A program made the translations under genes and the position numbers. The notes under the pieces were generated by a model that was given only the letters and a program-made list of their open reading frames with translations, ran no database searches and was not told the DNA's origin. Positions 52,401 through 61,850 of a stretch of DNA of 64,000 nt are shown here, piece by piece (the stretch's first letter is position 1; every line of letters begins with the position of its first letter). This DNA is from Camellia lanceoleosa (Eukaryota; Streptophyta; Magnoliopsida; Ericales; Theaceae), in the NCBI GenBank assembly GCA_025200525.1, contig CM045762.1:1426001-1490000 (forward strand), written 5' to 3'.

Positions 52401-55400
52401 TTAGCTCCTATATGGGTCCGATAAGACTCGGTAAACTGTTCCGACATTGATTTCGGTTCTCAGCTACAACGGTTCGACACAGCCATATAGTGTCTTCTAC
52501 AACGGTCCGACATGACCCCATAAACTGTCTTCTACATCGGTCTGCCATAACCATACGGTCTTCTACAACGGTCTGACACGACCATACAGTGTCTCCTATC
52601 CACTTTTATTTTATTTGTCAGATTATTTTCCTGTTTTGTTACTTTCTCTCTAAACTCAAGTTGGTTAGTTCCTATCCCCCTTGAGTTTGAGGGGGGCTGT
52701 TGAATGTATTGAATGTAAATGTAAAAACACCACCAAGTGTGGTAGGTAGATGTGAGTGTGTTAGGTGAGTATTAGTACTATAGGTGAGTGGTAAGTGAGT
52801 GCTATATTTAGTGCTCCATTTAGTTTAGTGAGTGCTCCATTTAGTTCTTATTGCTCAATTAATTATGGCTCCATTGTATCCCATTTCTCTCTATAAAAGA
52901 GAGCTCTTGTAAACACATTGAATATCAATTAATAAAATCAATCAATAAGATCTATATTTTAATTTCCTACAGCCATATTTATGCAAAATGACTTTTGATT
53001 TAACCCTTATCTTTTTACAATTAATGAAATCTGCATTGCTAGTTGTGTTTGCATAAATATATATAAATTCTACCTAACTAATTTATTATCTTGTGTTGGC
53101 CAGCTCAAAAAATGAATGTTTAAAATGAATATTTATTTATGTTTAAAATAATGTTTATTTGTTATTTATTTTTAAATTTTTATGTTGTGTTTAATTAATT
53201 AGATATCATATAAAATAAAAAATAATAATATAAATATTTTAGAATAAATATTTTATAATAAATGAAAAAAATCTAACAAAAGTATGTAATTATGATATTT
53301 TAACATATGATTTTTCATATATATAATTTTTTTAAAAATTTGTAACATATGTTTTCATTATTATTAGAGGAAAAAATATATAATCTTACAATATATTTAT
53401 ATATATTATATTATTTAATATATATGCAAACGCCCCCTATCAACGATTCTTGGAATGACTACGATTTCCCGCTCTCGCTTCGTGCAACTAAAAATTAGAG
53501 GTATGTATGAAGGTGTGGTGATCACAATTAGATCGCCTGCTAAAGAGACGAGTAAATTTTCAATTATTATAGGATTACACTAAGGATCAACCTTAAGTCC
53601 TTATCTTTTCGCTTTAATTATGGAGAAGTTAACATGCAATATTCAGGATGATGTGCCATGGTGTATACTTTTTGTAGATGATATCGTGTTAATGGATGAG
53701 ACTAGAAAATGAGTTAACACTAAGTTAGAGATTTAGAAAAAAGCATTTGAATCTAAAGGATTTAAGATAAACAAAACTAAGATAGAGTATATAGAGTGTA
53801 ATTTTAGTAACAGTCACAATGAAAGTAGAGGGGAAGTGAAGATTGAGAACTAAGAACTACCTAGTAGTGAACATTTTCGTTATTTAGGATCGATTATCAC
53901 GACTAGGGAGATTTGAACAGATGTGGTCCATAGAATTAAGGCGGAGTGACTTAAGTAGAGGAGTACGTTTGGAGTACTGTGCAATAAACAAGTACCCATT
54001 AGATTAAGGGTAAACTACCAATAGGTCCTACTTGGGAGACTTATTACCCAATAGGTCCTACTTTGAGACTTATTACCCATTAAGTCCTATTTGATATAAT
54101 TTATTAAGTGATAAAGACAAATTTTATCAGTCTTTTTTTTTTATGAATAATTTTATAGTGATAAATTTATCAGTCTCTTTTTTTATGAATAATTTTTTAG
54201 TGATAAATTTATCACTCTCTTATTTTTATAGTGTTAAATTTATTAGTTAGGACCTGTAGGTAAATAAGTCTAGTGAATAGGACTAATTGGTAAGTACCCC
54301 TTAGATTAAAAGGGAAGTTCTATAGAAGGGTTATTAGACCAACAATGTTATATGGGACGAAATGTTAGGCAACTAAGAAACAACATATAGATAAGTGTTG
54401 CTAAGATGAGGATGCTAAGGTGGATGTGTGGCAAGACTAGAAATGACAGAGTTAGGAATGAGTATATTCGAGAATGGGTAGGAGTAGTACCGATAGAAAA
54501 TAAGTTGAGAGAGAATAAATTGAGATGGTTTGGTCATATTTAACGGAGACCAACAGAAGTAATAGTGAAGAGATGTGATACAGTGACAGTAGATAGTAGT
54601 GTTAGGGGAAGGGGTAAACCTAGATTAACGTGGACTAATGTAGTAAATAGAGATATAAACCTCTTTAATTTGACTAAAAAAATGGCCTTGGATAGAGTCG
54701 AGTGGAAAAAAAAGATTCATGCAGCCGACCCCATTTGATGGGACTTAAGGCTTGGTTTGGTTTGGTTTGGTTTGGTTTATATGTGTGTATATGACATTTA
54801 TTTTTTTTTCTTTTGATTTTAGCTAAAATAAACATAAACATTTTAATGTTAAAAATAAATTGTAAACACTATCAAATGCCACCTAGGATGTTCATAATTT
54901 ATTAGGACAAAATCATAAATTAAGTTTCCCCATCAGTGAAGTGACTTGCTTGACCAAGTATTCTAGCTTGGGTTTTTCTAGGGTTTGTTCTTTTAGATGT
55001 AGGGCTCATAATAGTGTTTGCCCATCAGTGAAGTGAGTTACTTAACCAAGTTCCTTCTTCACCTCACCATAATAACTTAGAAGGAACACCATCTACCAAT
55101 TTGTTAATACAAATGTTGCTAATGATGTATAAATCATGGTGGGTGTACTTTGGAGTTCCCATGGGTAGGGTATCACTCCATTTGATTCCGTAGCATTTTC
55201 TTTTGGAGGCATCAATCCAGCCTTTAAATACTGGAAAACTAAGGAGATCATTTAGTGATGGCCCAATATGTTTATAATAAATGAAGTGATATGGTTTCCT
55301 GAAATTCCAAATGTAAAATAATCCCATGTCAAATGGCGAGGGAAAAAAATCTTTATTATGAATTCGTTGTTTAGTCTAGACTTGCTCTTCAAATGTAAGA

Positions 55401-55667
55401 AAGCTGATAAATCTTATTGTTGCCCTATTTTTGTATAATGCGTCTTACCTTTTTGTGGATCTCATTTTGCAGAACGAACATGATAAAATCCGGGAGCTGT
55501 CCCAACAGCTGGCCATTGAGAAAAAGCGAGCGGCAACATATAAAAGGCATTTGGAGATGGTATTTGAGCATATTGAAGAGCACAATCAGAGTCTCTCAAA
55601 GAAGATTGAAGACATAGTAGACAGTGTAAGGGAGATTGAGTCCAAAGAAAAACAAAGTCGTAGATAG
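43370..55667 (+). CDS. Host gene 2: short FAR1-RELATED SEQUENCE (FRS) protein
   Basis: Three exons: a 5' leader exon ending 43427 in TTTTGA, 45725-46290, and 55473-55667. The start codon is split: A at 43427, TG at 45725-45726, giving MDFEVDG. The protein is 253 residues: an acidic N-terminus, a FAR1 DNA-binding domain (about residues 80-180) with [47 protein letters not shown] and [15 protein letters not shown], then a C-terminal coiled coil. The Cys/His set fits the WRKY-GCM1-type zinc fold. No transposase core or SWIM domain is seen, so it is the short FRS class derived from Mutator-like transposases and thought to act in the nucleus. No stop or shift. Intron 1 is 2.3 kb, intron 2 is 9.2 kb. 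Confidence 0.9.
44299..44885. mobile_element. hAT-like MITE candidate in FRS intron 1
   Basis: Left end CAAAGTTTTAAAAGGCC with GAGGCTCGCC, right end inverted CAAATGTTTTTAAAGGCG. Subterminal AGGCG/CGCCT motifs resemble the hAT element at 11121-12264. No clear 8-bp duplication is found. Confidence 0.5.
45725..46290 (+). CDS. Host gene 2, main coding exon
   Basis: 566 bp from acceptor TTATTGCAG to donor GTTAGTTC: TG of the start codon plus 188 codons, phase 0 at the end (IYDQYP). It carries the whole FAR1 domain. The open frame runs on past the donor to 46395, but the join to 55473 is the one that gives the family's C-terminus. Confidence 0.9.
46291..48973. other. FRS intron 2, part before element B
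   Basis: No gene recognised. It contains a CT run (47731-47755), a T/A run near 47890-47910, a C run at 48188-48205, and the compound microsatellite AAG then AG at 48598-48656. A CT/CTT-rich stretch at 48735-48855 is roughly its inverse. Confidence 0.55.
48598..48656 (+). repeat. Compound (AAG)n(AG)n microsatellite
   Basis: About twelve AAG units run directly into about eleven AG units. Confidence 0.95.
48974..49247 (+). repeat. Element B 5' LTR
   Basis: 274 bp, TGTTGAATGT to TTTCCTACA. It contains TCTATAAAAGAGAGC (TATA-like, about 49170), which is also present inverted in the element A LTRs (CTCTCTTTTATAGAG), and an AATAAAATCAATC signal-like stretch near the end. Confidence 0.95.
49248..49259 (+). 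other. Element B primer binding site
   Basis: TGGTATCAGAGC immediately after the LTR; complementary to initiator-Met tRNA. Confidence 0.93.
49289..49324 (+). other. GC-rich hairpin in the element B leader
   Basis: CCGGCGGGCGGC (49289-49300) pairs perfectly with GCCGCCCGCCGG (49313-49324) around a 12-nt loop, 30 nt after the PBS. Element A has a related GC-rich block in the same place. In retroelements this position often holds packaging or dimer signals; that role is inferred. Confidence 0.75.
49563..50755 (+). pseudogene. FEX: Captured CrcB/FEX-type fluoride exporter fragment
   Basis: From ATG at 49563 ([20 protein letters not shown]) a Ser-rich N-terminal tail leads to membrane segments. 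The frame shifts at a T run (50026-50032) and then stays open from about 50030 to 50755. CrcB signatures are clear: [47 protein letters not shown] second half begins [20 protein letters not shown]. It ends at [12 protein letters not shown], then non-homologous VPVALTYY and a stop, so roughly the last transmembrane segments of the two-domain plant protein are missing. Plant FEX exports fluoride across the plasma membrane; this copy is truncated, shifted and intronless. Confidence 0.88.
50790..51178 (-). pseudogene. Captured ARM repeats of a plant U-box E3 ligase, antisense
   Basis: The minus strand encodes [37 protein letters not shown], then after a 1-bp loss [60 protein letters not shown] and [16 protein letters not shown]. 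These are consecutive ARM repeats of PUB-type ubiquitin ligases, which bind substrates. No U-box is present. It is the only captured piece opposite to element B's own strand, so element transcripts would contain its antisense. Confidence 0.88.
51180..51350 (+). pseudogene. Captured PIP aquaporin C-terminal fragment
   Basis: It encodes [20 protein letters not shown], then [20 protein letters not shown] and [13 protein letters not shown]. This is the loop-E/second NPA region (NPAR) through helix 6 of plasma-membrane water channels. The first two-thirds of the channel is absent. It is joined with no linker to the ARM fragment and followed by unrelated codons to a stop at 51395. Confidence 0.9.
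51384..52066 (+). pseudogene. Captured GH17 beta-1,3-glucanase with X8 (CBM43) domain
   Basis: It encodes the C-terminal part of GH17: [20 protein letters not shown], then [12 protein letters not shown] with the catalytic Glu region, [38 protein letters not shown]. Then the X8 domain: [38 protein letters not shown] frame change near 51898 is followed by [21 protein letters not shown] and DPSYGSCI. These enzymes act on callose at the cell wall; the secretion signal and the GH17 N-half are missing. Intronless. Confidence 0.92.
52067..52640. repeat. Element B 3' tandem-repeat zone
   Basis: After two or three CACG(C/T)CTTTTGA units come six copies of a 56-bp unit (52136-52465) containing GTCCGACAAGACTC, GTAAACTGTCCCGAC and GATTCCGGTTAGCTTCTATA. 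Then four shorter units with TCTTCTACAACGGTC (52475-52600) follow. The same units, in the opposite orientation, lie at 24356-24890 in element A. Confidence 0.92.
52698..52971 (+). repeat. Element B 3' LTR
   Basis: 274 bp, TGTTGAATGTATTGAATG to TTTCCTACA, directly after the polypurine tract and followed by target copy GCCAT. Confidence 0.95.
52977..53430. other. FRS intron 2, AT-rich stretch
   Basis: No gene or element recognised. Very AT-rich, with TATATA runs near 53380-53420. Confidence 0.5.
53440..54785 (+). pseudogene. RTE-type LINE, 5'-truncated and decayed
   Basis: Plus strand with many stops: RT pieces [49 protein letters not shown] (catalytic DD), [12 protein letters not shown], then after the inserted [23 protein letters not shown] and a [15 protein letters not shown] segment. 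The 3' end reads GCAGCCGACCCCATTTGATG then GGACTTAAGGCTTGG and a (TTTGG)n tail at 54750-54778, characteristic of plant RTE LINEs. Confidence 0.85.
54008..54300. mobile_element. Mutator-like MITE nested in the LINE
   Basis: 293 bp with inverted ends GGGTAAACTACCAATAGGTC and GGGGTACTTACCAATTAGTC. Perfect 9-bp target duplication TTAGATTAA (53999-54007 and 54301-54309). Inner repeats of GTGATAAATTTATCA form further hairpins. Confidence 0.85.
54790..55472. other. FRS intron 2, last part
   Basis: No gene recognised. A diverged duplicate CCCATCAGTGAAGTGA...CTT..CCAAGT occurs at about 54930 and 55020. The acceptor TCTCATTTTGCAG ends at 55472. Confidence 0.5.
55473..55667 (+). CDS. Host gene 2, last coding exon (coiled coil)
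   Basis: 195 bp in phase 0: 64 codons and TAG. It encodes [60 protein letters not shown]. The heptad-rich, highly charged pattern is the C-terminal coiled coil of short FRS proteins. Joined to DQYP at 46290 it keeps the family's DQYP-NEHDKI order. Confidence 0.9.
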   Translation, partial: NEHDKIRELSQQLAIEKKRAATYKRHLEMVFEHIEEHNQSLSKKIEDIVDSVREIESKEKQSRR

Positions 55668-58294
55668 TTTTCAACATTATTTAGGTTCTTTTTGTTTGAT
55701 GGAAAACAAAATGAAGGAAAAAATCATGCAAAATATTATTGGTTGAGGTGTAAACATTTTTTTTATGAAAATGGTGTTGATTTTGCTATTTTGCGAACTT
55801 TGTTCTGGCTATTTTTTAGAACGGAATGTTGAAGTAAATGAACATTCCTTTGAGATCTTTGTATAATTATGCCCTTGGTAAGAACATTAGTGTTAAATGT
55901 GTATCGGTTTAGTCCATCCCTGCACTAATTGTGCCATGAAATTGAATCATTTCCATGATCATTGATGTAAAATATGAAATGAGTCCCTTCAGTGTTCGGC
56001 CAATATTTAAGATGATTTTATTTCTTCTTAGTAGGTTTTTAAATTAACATCACTTAGGTTTTCTCATTTATGTGTTTGATCATAAGTTGCTAGTTGTAAT
56101 GTAATTCTGAACTATACCACTGCAAGCATGCATGGGTCACTTGAAAAATGGTCAATGCATTTTTTGAATGGTTTTGTTTTTTTGTTTATTTATTTATTTA
56201 TTTATTTTTAATTTTATTTTTTGAGGTAAGCATAAAATGGGTAGCTCACTTTGGTTCCCAATTTCTGTATGAAGAATGGAACCTCAATTTCATAGTCAAT
56301 TAAATGAATGCAATGTAAGGAGCTCAAGCTTTGATCGCTGAATATTGCCATATGATCTCCAATGTATGATGAAGAAAAAATTATATTTAGTTTTATACTA
56401 ACAATTATATTTATTGTTTATATTTTTAAATATAAATATAATTTGATATAAAAGAGGGGGGGGGGGGGGGGATGTTTTTTAAAAAATCCCTCCTCTACTA
56501 ATGTTTCAATTTGTCCAAATCATTTCTTATATTCCAATGGGTTCCATAAATGGTATAGTTACAAAAATACCCTTGTGAGTGTGAGGCACATATTGTGGAA
56601 TTAAAGACTTTTACAGATTTCACAACAAGAAAAGTTGCCTCGAATATTTCCAAAAATTCATTGATATTTGAATTTGAATTCGAATTCGTTGGTGCAACCA
56701 AAGCGTCGAAAATAGCCGTCCATCATCTACATCTAACTTTGCATTATTCCATCTTCGATTTCACATCATCCCATTGCCGACAACCGAAACCACATCCCGT
56801 TGTGAACATTCACATCGACCTCTTGTTTATTCTTGCTAAAGTTCATGTTGATTATATCTGCTACTCTTGAATACTATACAAACATTCTATCAAGCTTCAA
56901 TGTAAATATTCACATCACAAATTTAATGTTGAAACTATTTAAAGTTTCAATGTAAATATTCACATCACGAATATTGTTATCCTTTTATTTGATTCTCTCT
57001 CTAAATTTTTTTGACATATAGTATTCTAAACAATTTGGAGATTTACAATAACAAGTTTGAACAATCCTATAGACAATAAAAAGTCCGTCCATGTAAAAAT
57101 TATTACAGGAATGAGAAGATTCACATCGTATTATTAATGTTTCAAATCTTTTGATATTTTAATAATGTGAATATTTACATTGACAAGTGGAAAGAATCAT
57201 GAATGGAGTTGTTTGCACCTATTTACGTAAATTTCATATCGACAGGTGAATCAATTGAATGATGACACATGGCAATAAAGTCAAAAGTAAAAGTCTTTTA
57301 TTTGATCAAAGAGACACAAGGCAGGAAAAAATTGTTTAAGTGCATGGATTGTTAAAAGTAGTCATCAAGCAGTTATTAAATAATTGTTGACTTAGTGGAC
57401 TGATTTGTGTGAAAATTGATTTATGAAGAAAAGGTTTTCTCTGTCAATGAAGCGTTCAAAATGATAAGGAGCATGTGATAGTATGCAGCAAAGTTAGTTC
57501 GACGGGAAATATGAAGAATTGTTAAAGTTTGACGACTTGAAAGTGATGGAGCAGTTGCATCAGTAGTTGGAGGTTAGTGGCCTGCAATTTCCAAGGGAAA
57601 TTGGATCATGAATCAAGGAAAGAGGAGAAAGAAGAACTAGAAAGGCCAAAAGTTTGCACAGAGAAGGGAGATCAACAATCCAACAATAACTTAGTCTTTA
57701 TTTTATGAGTAGATTATCAAGTTAAGATTAGTTTTGTTCTATGTAATTTGTGACTTGTAATTCTTGTAAACTTGGAAAATTTTATTTGGAGTTATCTTTA
57801 TTTATTTGAGTACTCTTTCTTTTGATTGTTAATTATTCCAAAGAAGTCTTTATATTTTCAAAACATTTAAAACCTTTATATAATCGTTTGATTTTTTTAT
57901 TTAAATTATTTATTTAAAATTATTATTTAGCTGCTATCCATCTCAGACCAACATAAATTTTACTAACCGGAGACTAGCAATGAAACATGACGACAAGTCT
58001 GCCAGTGAAACCCCCAAAACGTTGTATTGCCTTGTTTAGAGGCCCGCTCAATGGGCCGTTGTACGCCGCCATTTTGTTGCCTCCAACAATCTCAAAATCT
58101 TAGTGATTGTGGTAATGAGTGGTTAACTTCAAGCTCTGAGAGAGAGTGTGAGAGATACACAAAACACGTTAAGTACAGTACTATTTGGCATCATTTACAT
58201 TGGTACACTTTTTTTTATTTTTTTATTTTTGGAGGATATATTTCTCTATTTTCTTTCGCATCTTTTTATAAATTTTAAAAAGTATATTTATTTA
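55668..58294. other. Region downstream of the FRS gene
   Basis: No gene supported. It contains TTTA repeats at 56190-56220, a G homopolymer (about 56455-56471), and GAATTTGAATTTGAATTCG repeats near 56670. Open frames here are short and low-complexity. Confidence 0.5.
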
Positions 58295-59189
58295 CGGTGT
58301 CGCTACGTAACTCGGAAATGAGGTGACTCGAGAGGCCCGAATTTAGTTTTGTACTTAACTTGTTGCTGCTGGTCAACACACCCAGACATTTCATTTGGAA
58401 AAAAAAAAAGAAGAAAAAAAGAAAAATAGAACAAAGAGAGAGAGAGAGAAGAGCACCGTGTGATAGAACACAGAAAGAGAGGTAGCTATTACCAAACACA
58501 TTTCTGCTATAGTGAATTGATTCCAAATGGTGAACTGATTCCAATTTTTTTTTTAAATGAAAACAACTTTGTTAGGAAATATCAAACAGTTAAGTGTTTA
58601 AATTTTCAAAACAAAGGGGTTCAAGAATTGTGCCTGGTACCTATTGAAGGGGTTCAAGAATTGTTTTTTTGTTTTTCACAAGTTACATATATGGACCATT
58701 TTTTTTGCACAGATCAGTGAACTGATTCCAATTTTTTTTTTTTTTTAAATGAAAACAACTTTGTTTGAAAACATCAAACATCAAACATTTTTTAAGCCTT
58801 CGTCCGCCATTGCTGTCGTAGGCCGTTGTTCGTCCTCCGTCGTTGTTCGTCTTGCTCCGTCTTCGTCCGTCCTTGTTCGTTTGTCCTCCTACCGCGACCA
58901 AAGAGCGATGGAAAGGTTTACCAGAGACAAGAGGGATGAGAGAGATCTGTGGAATGAGAGGGATGAGTAGAGATAGAGATGTGAGAGTGATATTTGGAAT
59001 GAGAGGGATGAAGAGAGAGAGAGGTGGATGAGCAGAGAGGGAGGTGAGAGTGATGAGTGTTTCAATCCTTTTTCTCATTCGAGAATATAGTAGAAGAGAA
59101 GAGAGAAAAGCCAAAGAGATAGAAAGGAGAGAGAAAACATACTTTCGAGCCAGTCGAGCCGAAGACTTTCGAGCTACGGGGCATTTTCC
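58295..59189. mobile_element. 895-bp TIR element of the GCTACGTA(A/G)CTCG family
   Basis: Left end CGGTGTCGCTACGTAACTCG, right end inverted GGAAAATGCCCCGTAGCTCG. Flanking 9-bp ATTTATTTA (58286-58294 and 59190-59198); this is low-complexity, so size 8 or 9 is uncertain. Same ends as the 161-bp element at 40597. Inside is a direct repeat of GTGAACTGATTCCAATTTTT with AAATGAAAACAACTTTGTT (58529 and 58718), an AG run and a CGTCCG/TCGTTGTTCG-rich block. No transposase. Confidence 0.72.
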
Positions 59190-60299
59190 ATTTATTTATA
59201 TAATTTCAAACACCCTCTGAGGGATTGTTTGGAATGTCCTAAATAAGTATAGTTTTTGAATTTTTAGACTAAAATATTGAGGAAAAAAATATAGTTGTTT
59301 GGGTTAACTTTTTGACTTTTTATTTAAAAATTTGTATTAAAAAATTGTATAAATTAGTGTGTAGAAAAAAATTAGAACTGAGAGTTGTGCCGTTGTACTT
59401 TTTAACTTTTGATAAATAGTGATAACTTTTTAACTTTTTGAGTAATTTTTTGACTTTTTAACTTTTTCTCAACTTGCTAAACTTGGCCTAAATCTACAAA
59501 CAAAGATATTCAAATATGAAATATCTATGAAGATAAAAATGTCCATAAAAAATTCTAAATATAAAAAATGAGATTTAGTGAATGAAATCTTCAAAATAAT
59601 AGTAGAATTTATTCGGATAAAAAAATATACTAATAAAGGTATGTAAAAGTGCATTTACTCAATTCCCCTAATAATAATAATAATAATAAATAAATAAATA
59701 AATAAATAATTTAAGTGTGTTTAGTTTTAGTTTTTTGAATTTAGTTTTTAAAAACCGAGTATTTTGTTTTTTTATGTTTCTTTGTTTTTAAGGAATATTT
59801 TTTAAATTTTAGGCAATTTTTTTACTTTTTTAGATGCGCTTTACTTATATGTATCTAAATAGTACAATATTTGTGAAAAATATTTTTAAAAATAATAAAT
59901 ATACAAAAATACAAAAAAATGTACTGAATTTTTATTTTTATTTTTTTTGTATTTTTTGATATTTAATGTATTTTTTAAAGATTTTTTTCACAAATATTAT
60001 ACATTTTAAATGTATTTATGTTAAGTGTGTCTAAAATTTTTTAAAAATTACTAAAAATATTAAAATACAAAATATAAAAAGAAAAAGAAAAAGAAAAAAA
60101 AAAGTAGAATTTTCTTAAAACAACCAAACAAGGTAACTACATACAGATGGCTTTTTTTGAACAGATAGAACTATAGATGTCTGATGAACGGAATTTTGCA
60201 AGTGTGTTGTAATCATGTACCCTACAAAATGAATGAGTAGTTTGGATCAGCCAAGACCGACTCGGAAGGCCTCATAAACCCAAAATCTCCTTTGGCGTT
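59190..60299. other. AT-rich intergenic stretch
   Basis: No gene seen. 59219-59490 has CTTTTTAACTTTTTGAC-type motifs shared with the MITE at 2334 and may be a decayed relative. (AATA)n lies at 59680-59705 and an AT-rich partly inverted stretch at 59760-60110. Confidence 0.45.
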
Positions 60300-60314
60300 T
60301 TCAACACAACACAC

Positions 60315-60345
<31 letters not shown>

Positions 60346-61556
60346 AAACCGAAAGACTTGTCTCTGTTAGACGTTGGATTGAGTAAGTTACGCTTGCCCT
60401 CTAATCTTTACATATTTTAATGTGCATGCCTTTTTCGTGCAATCACACTGTTTGTGTTTTTGTTTGTGATTGTTTCATTCATTAACTGAATTGCTTTGTG
60501 GCTGTGAAACTTACCAACCATTGAATTCATATGAAAAGACTGTAAAGTTAGTTGGAAAAAGAGCTTCATTGTCATGGGTTTGATCAAGTTGGTTTTGTTT
60601 TTGTTCAACATCAAATCTAACAGAAAATTGCTGATATGCTCAACTTGAACTCTAGTATGTGAATATGGGGCGTAAGAAACTTACAATTATTGGCTTGCTT
60701 TTTCTGGCCAACATTGGTGTGATAGTCTAGACTTTGGAACAGGTGATTTTTTTATGCTCAGCAACTGTTTGATAAATTGGCCAGCAGAATGAAGTATCCT
60801 ATTAACAAATTAGCTGTTGTATATAGATGCTTCACTGGATTGCTAAGATGTGGAAGGATAAAAATAAAAAAAGGAAAATTTGGATTCCATAAGCTGTTGC
60901 TCTAGTTCCTAAAGGGAGAAGAAATTGCAAATTCTTGGGAGTGAGCAAGGAAAAACCAAATACTTAATTGTCTTCTCCATTTTTTTTTTCTTCATTCTGA
61001 CGACTAGTTTGCATTTTTGTTTTCTCATGAAAAACTTTGCTCATTCTCATAGATAGAGAAAAATCCTTGATGGGTTTGAAAGATTTTGCTTCATGATGTT
61101 ATCTGCAGTGGATTTGGATGAGAGAGCCGGAGCAATAGAGAGTTGTTCTTCAGGAGGGGAATTCCCTGTGTAGGAGAAGCAATCCTAGAACCATATGAGG
61201 GTATGAAGCTTGAATCTGAAGAAGCTGCCAAGGTATTTTAGGATGAATATGCAAGGAAAATAGGTTTTTTCATGTGTGTAATGTCGTGCCGTCGATCAGA
61301 GGTTGACAAGAGGATTCTTGCCCATCGACTCAGTTGCAATAAGGAGGGCCATTGTGTTAGTATAATGGGTAAATTTAGATCTGTTAGGAAGCAAAGGCAG
61401 AGCACGAGGGAAGGATGTCAGGCTATGATCCTAGTGAAGTCTGATAAATTTGGAAAATGGGTTGTCACTAAATTTGTGAAAGACCACAATCATCCACTTG
61501 TGATTTCCCCCTGGGAAGTTCGTCCTACTATGGTGAGTGTTATTGACTTCTTTTGA
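60300..61556 (+). pseudogene. Host gene 3: decayed FRS paralogue
   Basis: The leader exon has a CT run (60317-60345) and ends TTGGATTGA at 60382 before GTAAGTTAC. The next exon starts TGGATTTGG at 61109 after ATCTGCAG, so the start codon is A|TG as in host gene 2 (MDLDERAGAIES). The frame then shifts within GGGGAATTCCC (about 61155) and hits TAG in place of Tyr at about 61240 (AAKVF.DEYARKIGF). The rest of the FAR1 domain is well kept: [46 protein letters not shown], ending at donor GTGAGTG near 61532. The coiled-coil exon is not found before 64000. Either a pseudogene or a gene with sequence errors. Confidence 0.75.
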
Positions 61557-61699
61557 CTGCTTAGTTGAGTATCTTTTCTATCTTTCAGTTCTATGGTTAA
61601 TTGTATGCACTGGAATTAGTTCTTGGGGTTTAATTACTTTCATGTCTGCTGTAAATTGTAAAGGCACATGAGTGAAGGCAATTCTCAACTACTAATCAA

Positions 61700-61850
61700 C
61701 ATGCTTTCGAGGAAGATGCCTTCACAGCAGGAGGTAGAAGTTATAGTTTCAGATATTCATTGTATCCAGAATAACCTTTTGAGAAGAGGGTGTAATGGGG
61801 TTGCCCATTGTTTGGCTAGAAGGGAATTGAGAATCTAGTCCTACCCCATG
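61700..61850 (+). pseudogene. L1 RNase H-like fragment
   Basis: The plus strand encodes EVEVIVSDIHCIQNNLLRRG followed by CNGVAHCLARRELRI and a stop. This is the end of an RVT_3/RNase H-type domain found in plant L1 elements. It is isolated, with no RT nearby. Confidence 0.6.

Larger units (their letters stand above)
48974..52971 (+). mobile_element. Gene-capturing non-autonomous LTR element B
   Basis: LTRs 48974-49247 and 52698-52971 (both 274 bp, about six differences by eye). Perfect target duplication GCCAT (48969-48973, 52972-52976). PBS TGGTATCAGAGC at 49248-49259 and polypurine tract GTTTGAGGGGGG at about 52685-52696. There is no gag, protease, integrase or RT. Instead the interior is a mosaic of intronless host fragments: CrcB/FEX fluoride exporter, U-box ARM repeats (antisense), PIP aquaporin, GH17 glucanase. 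Leader, 3' repeats and LTR segments match element A. It sits in intron 2 of the FRS gene, in sense. Confidence 0.95.

Noticed and set aside
53440..54785. LINE RT as a functional ORF
   Set aside because: Many stops, a 5' truncation and an inserted MITE.
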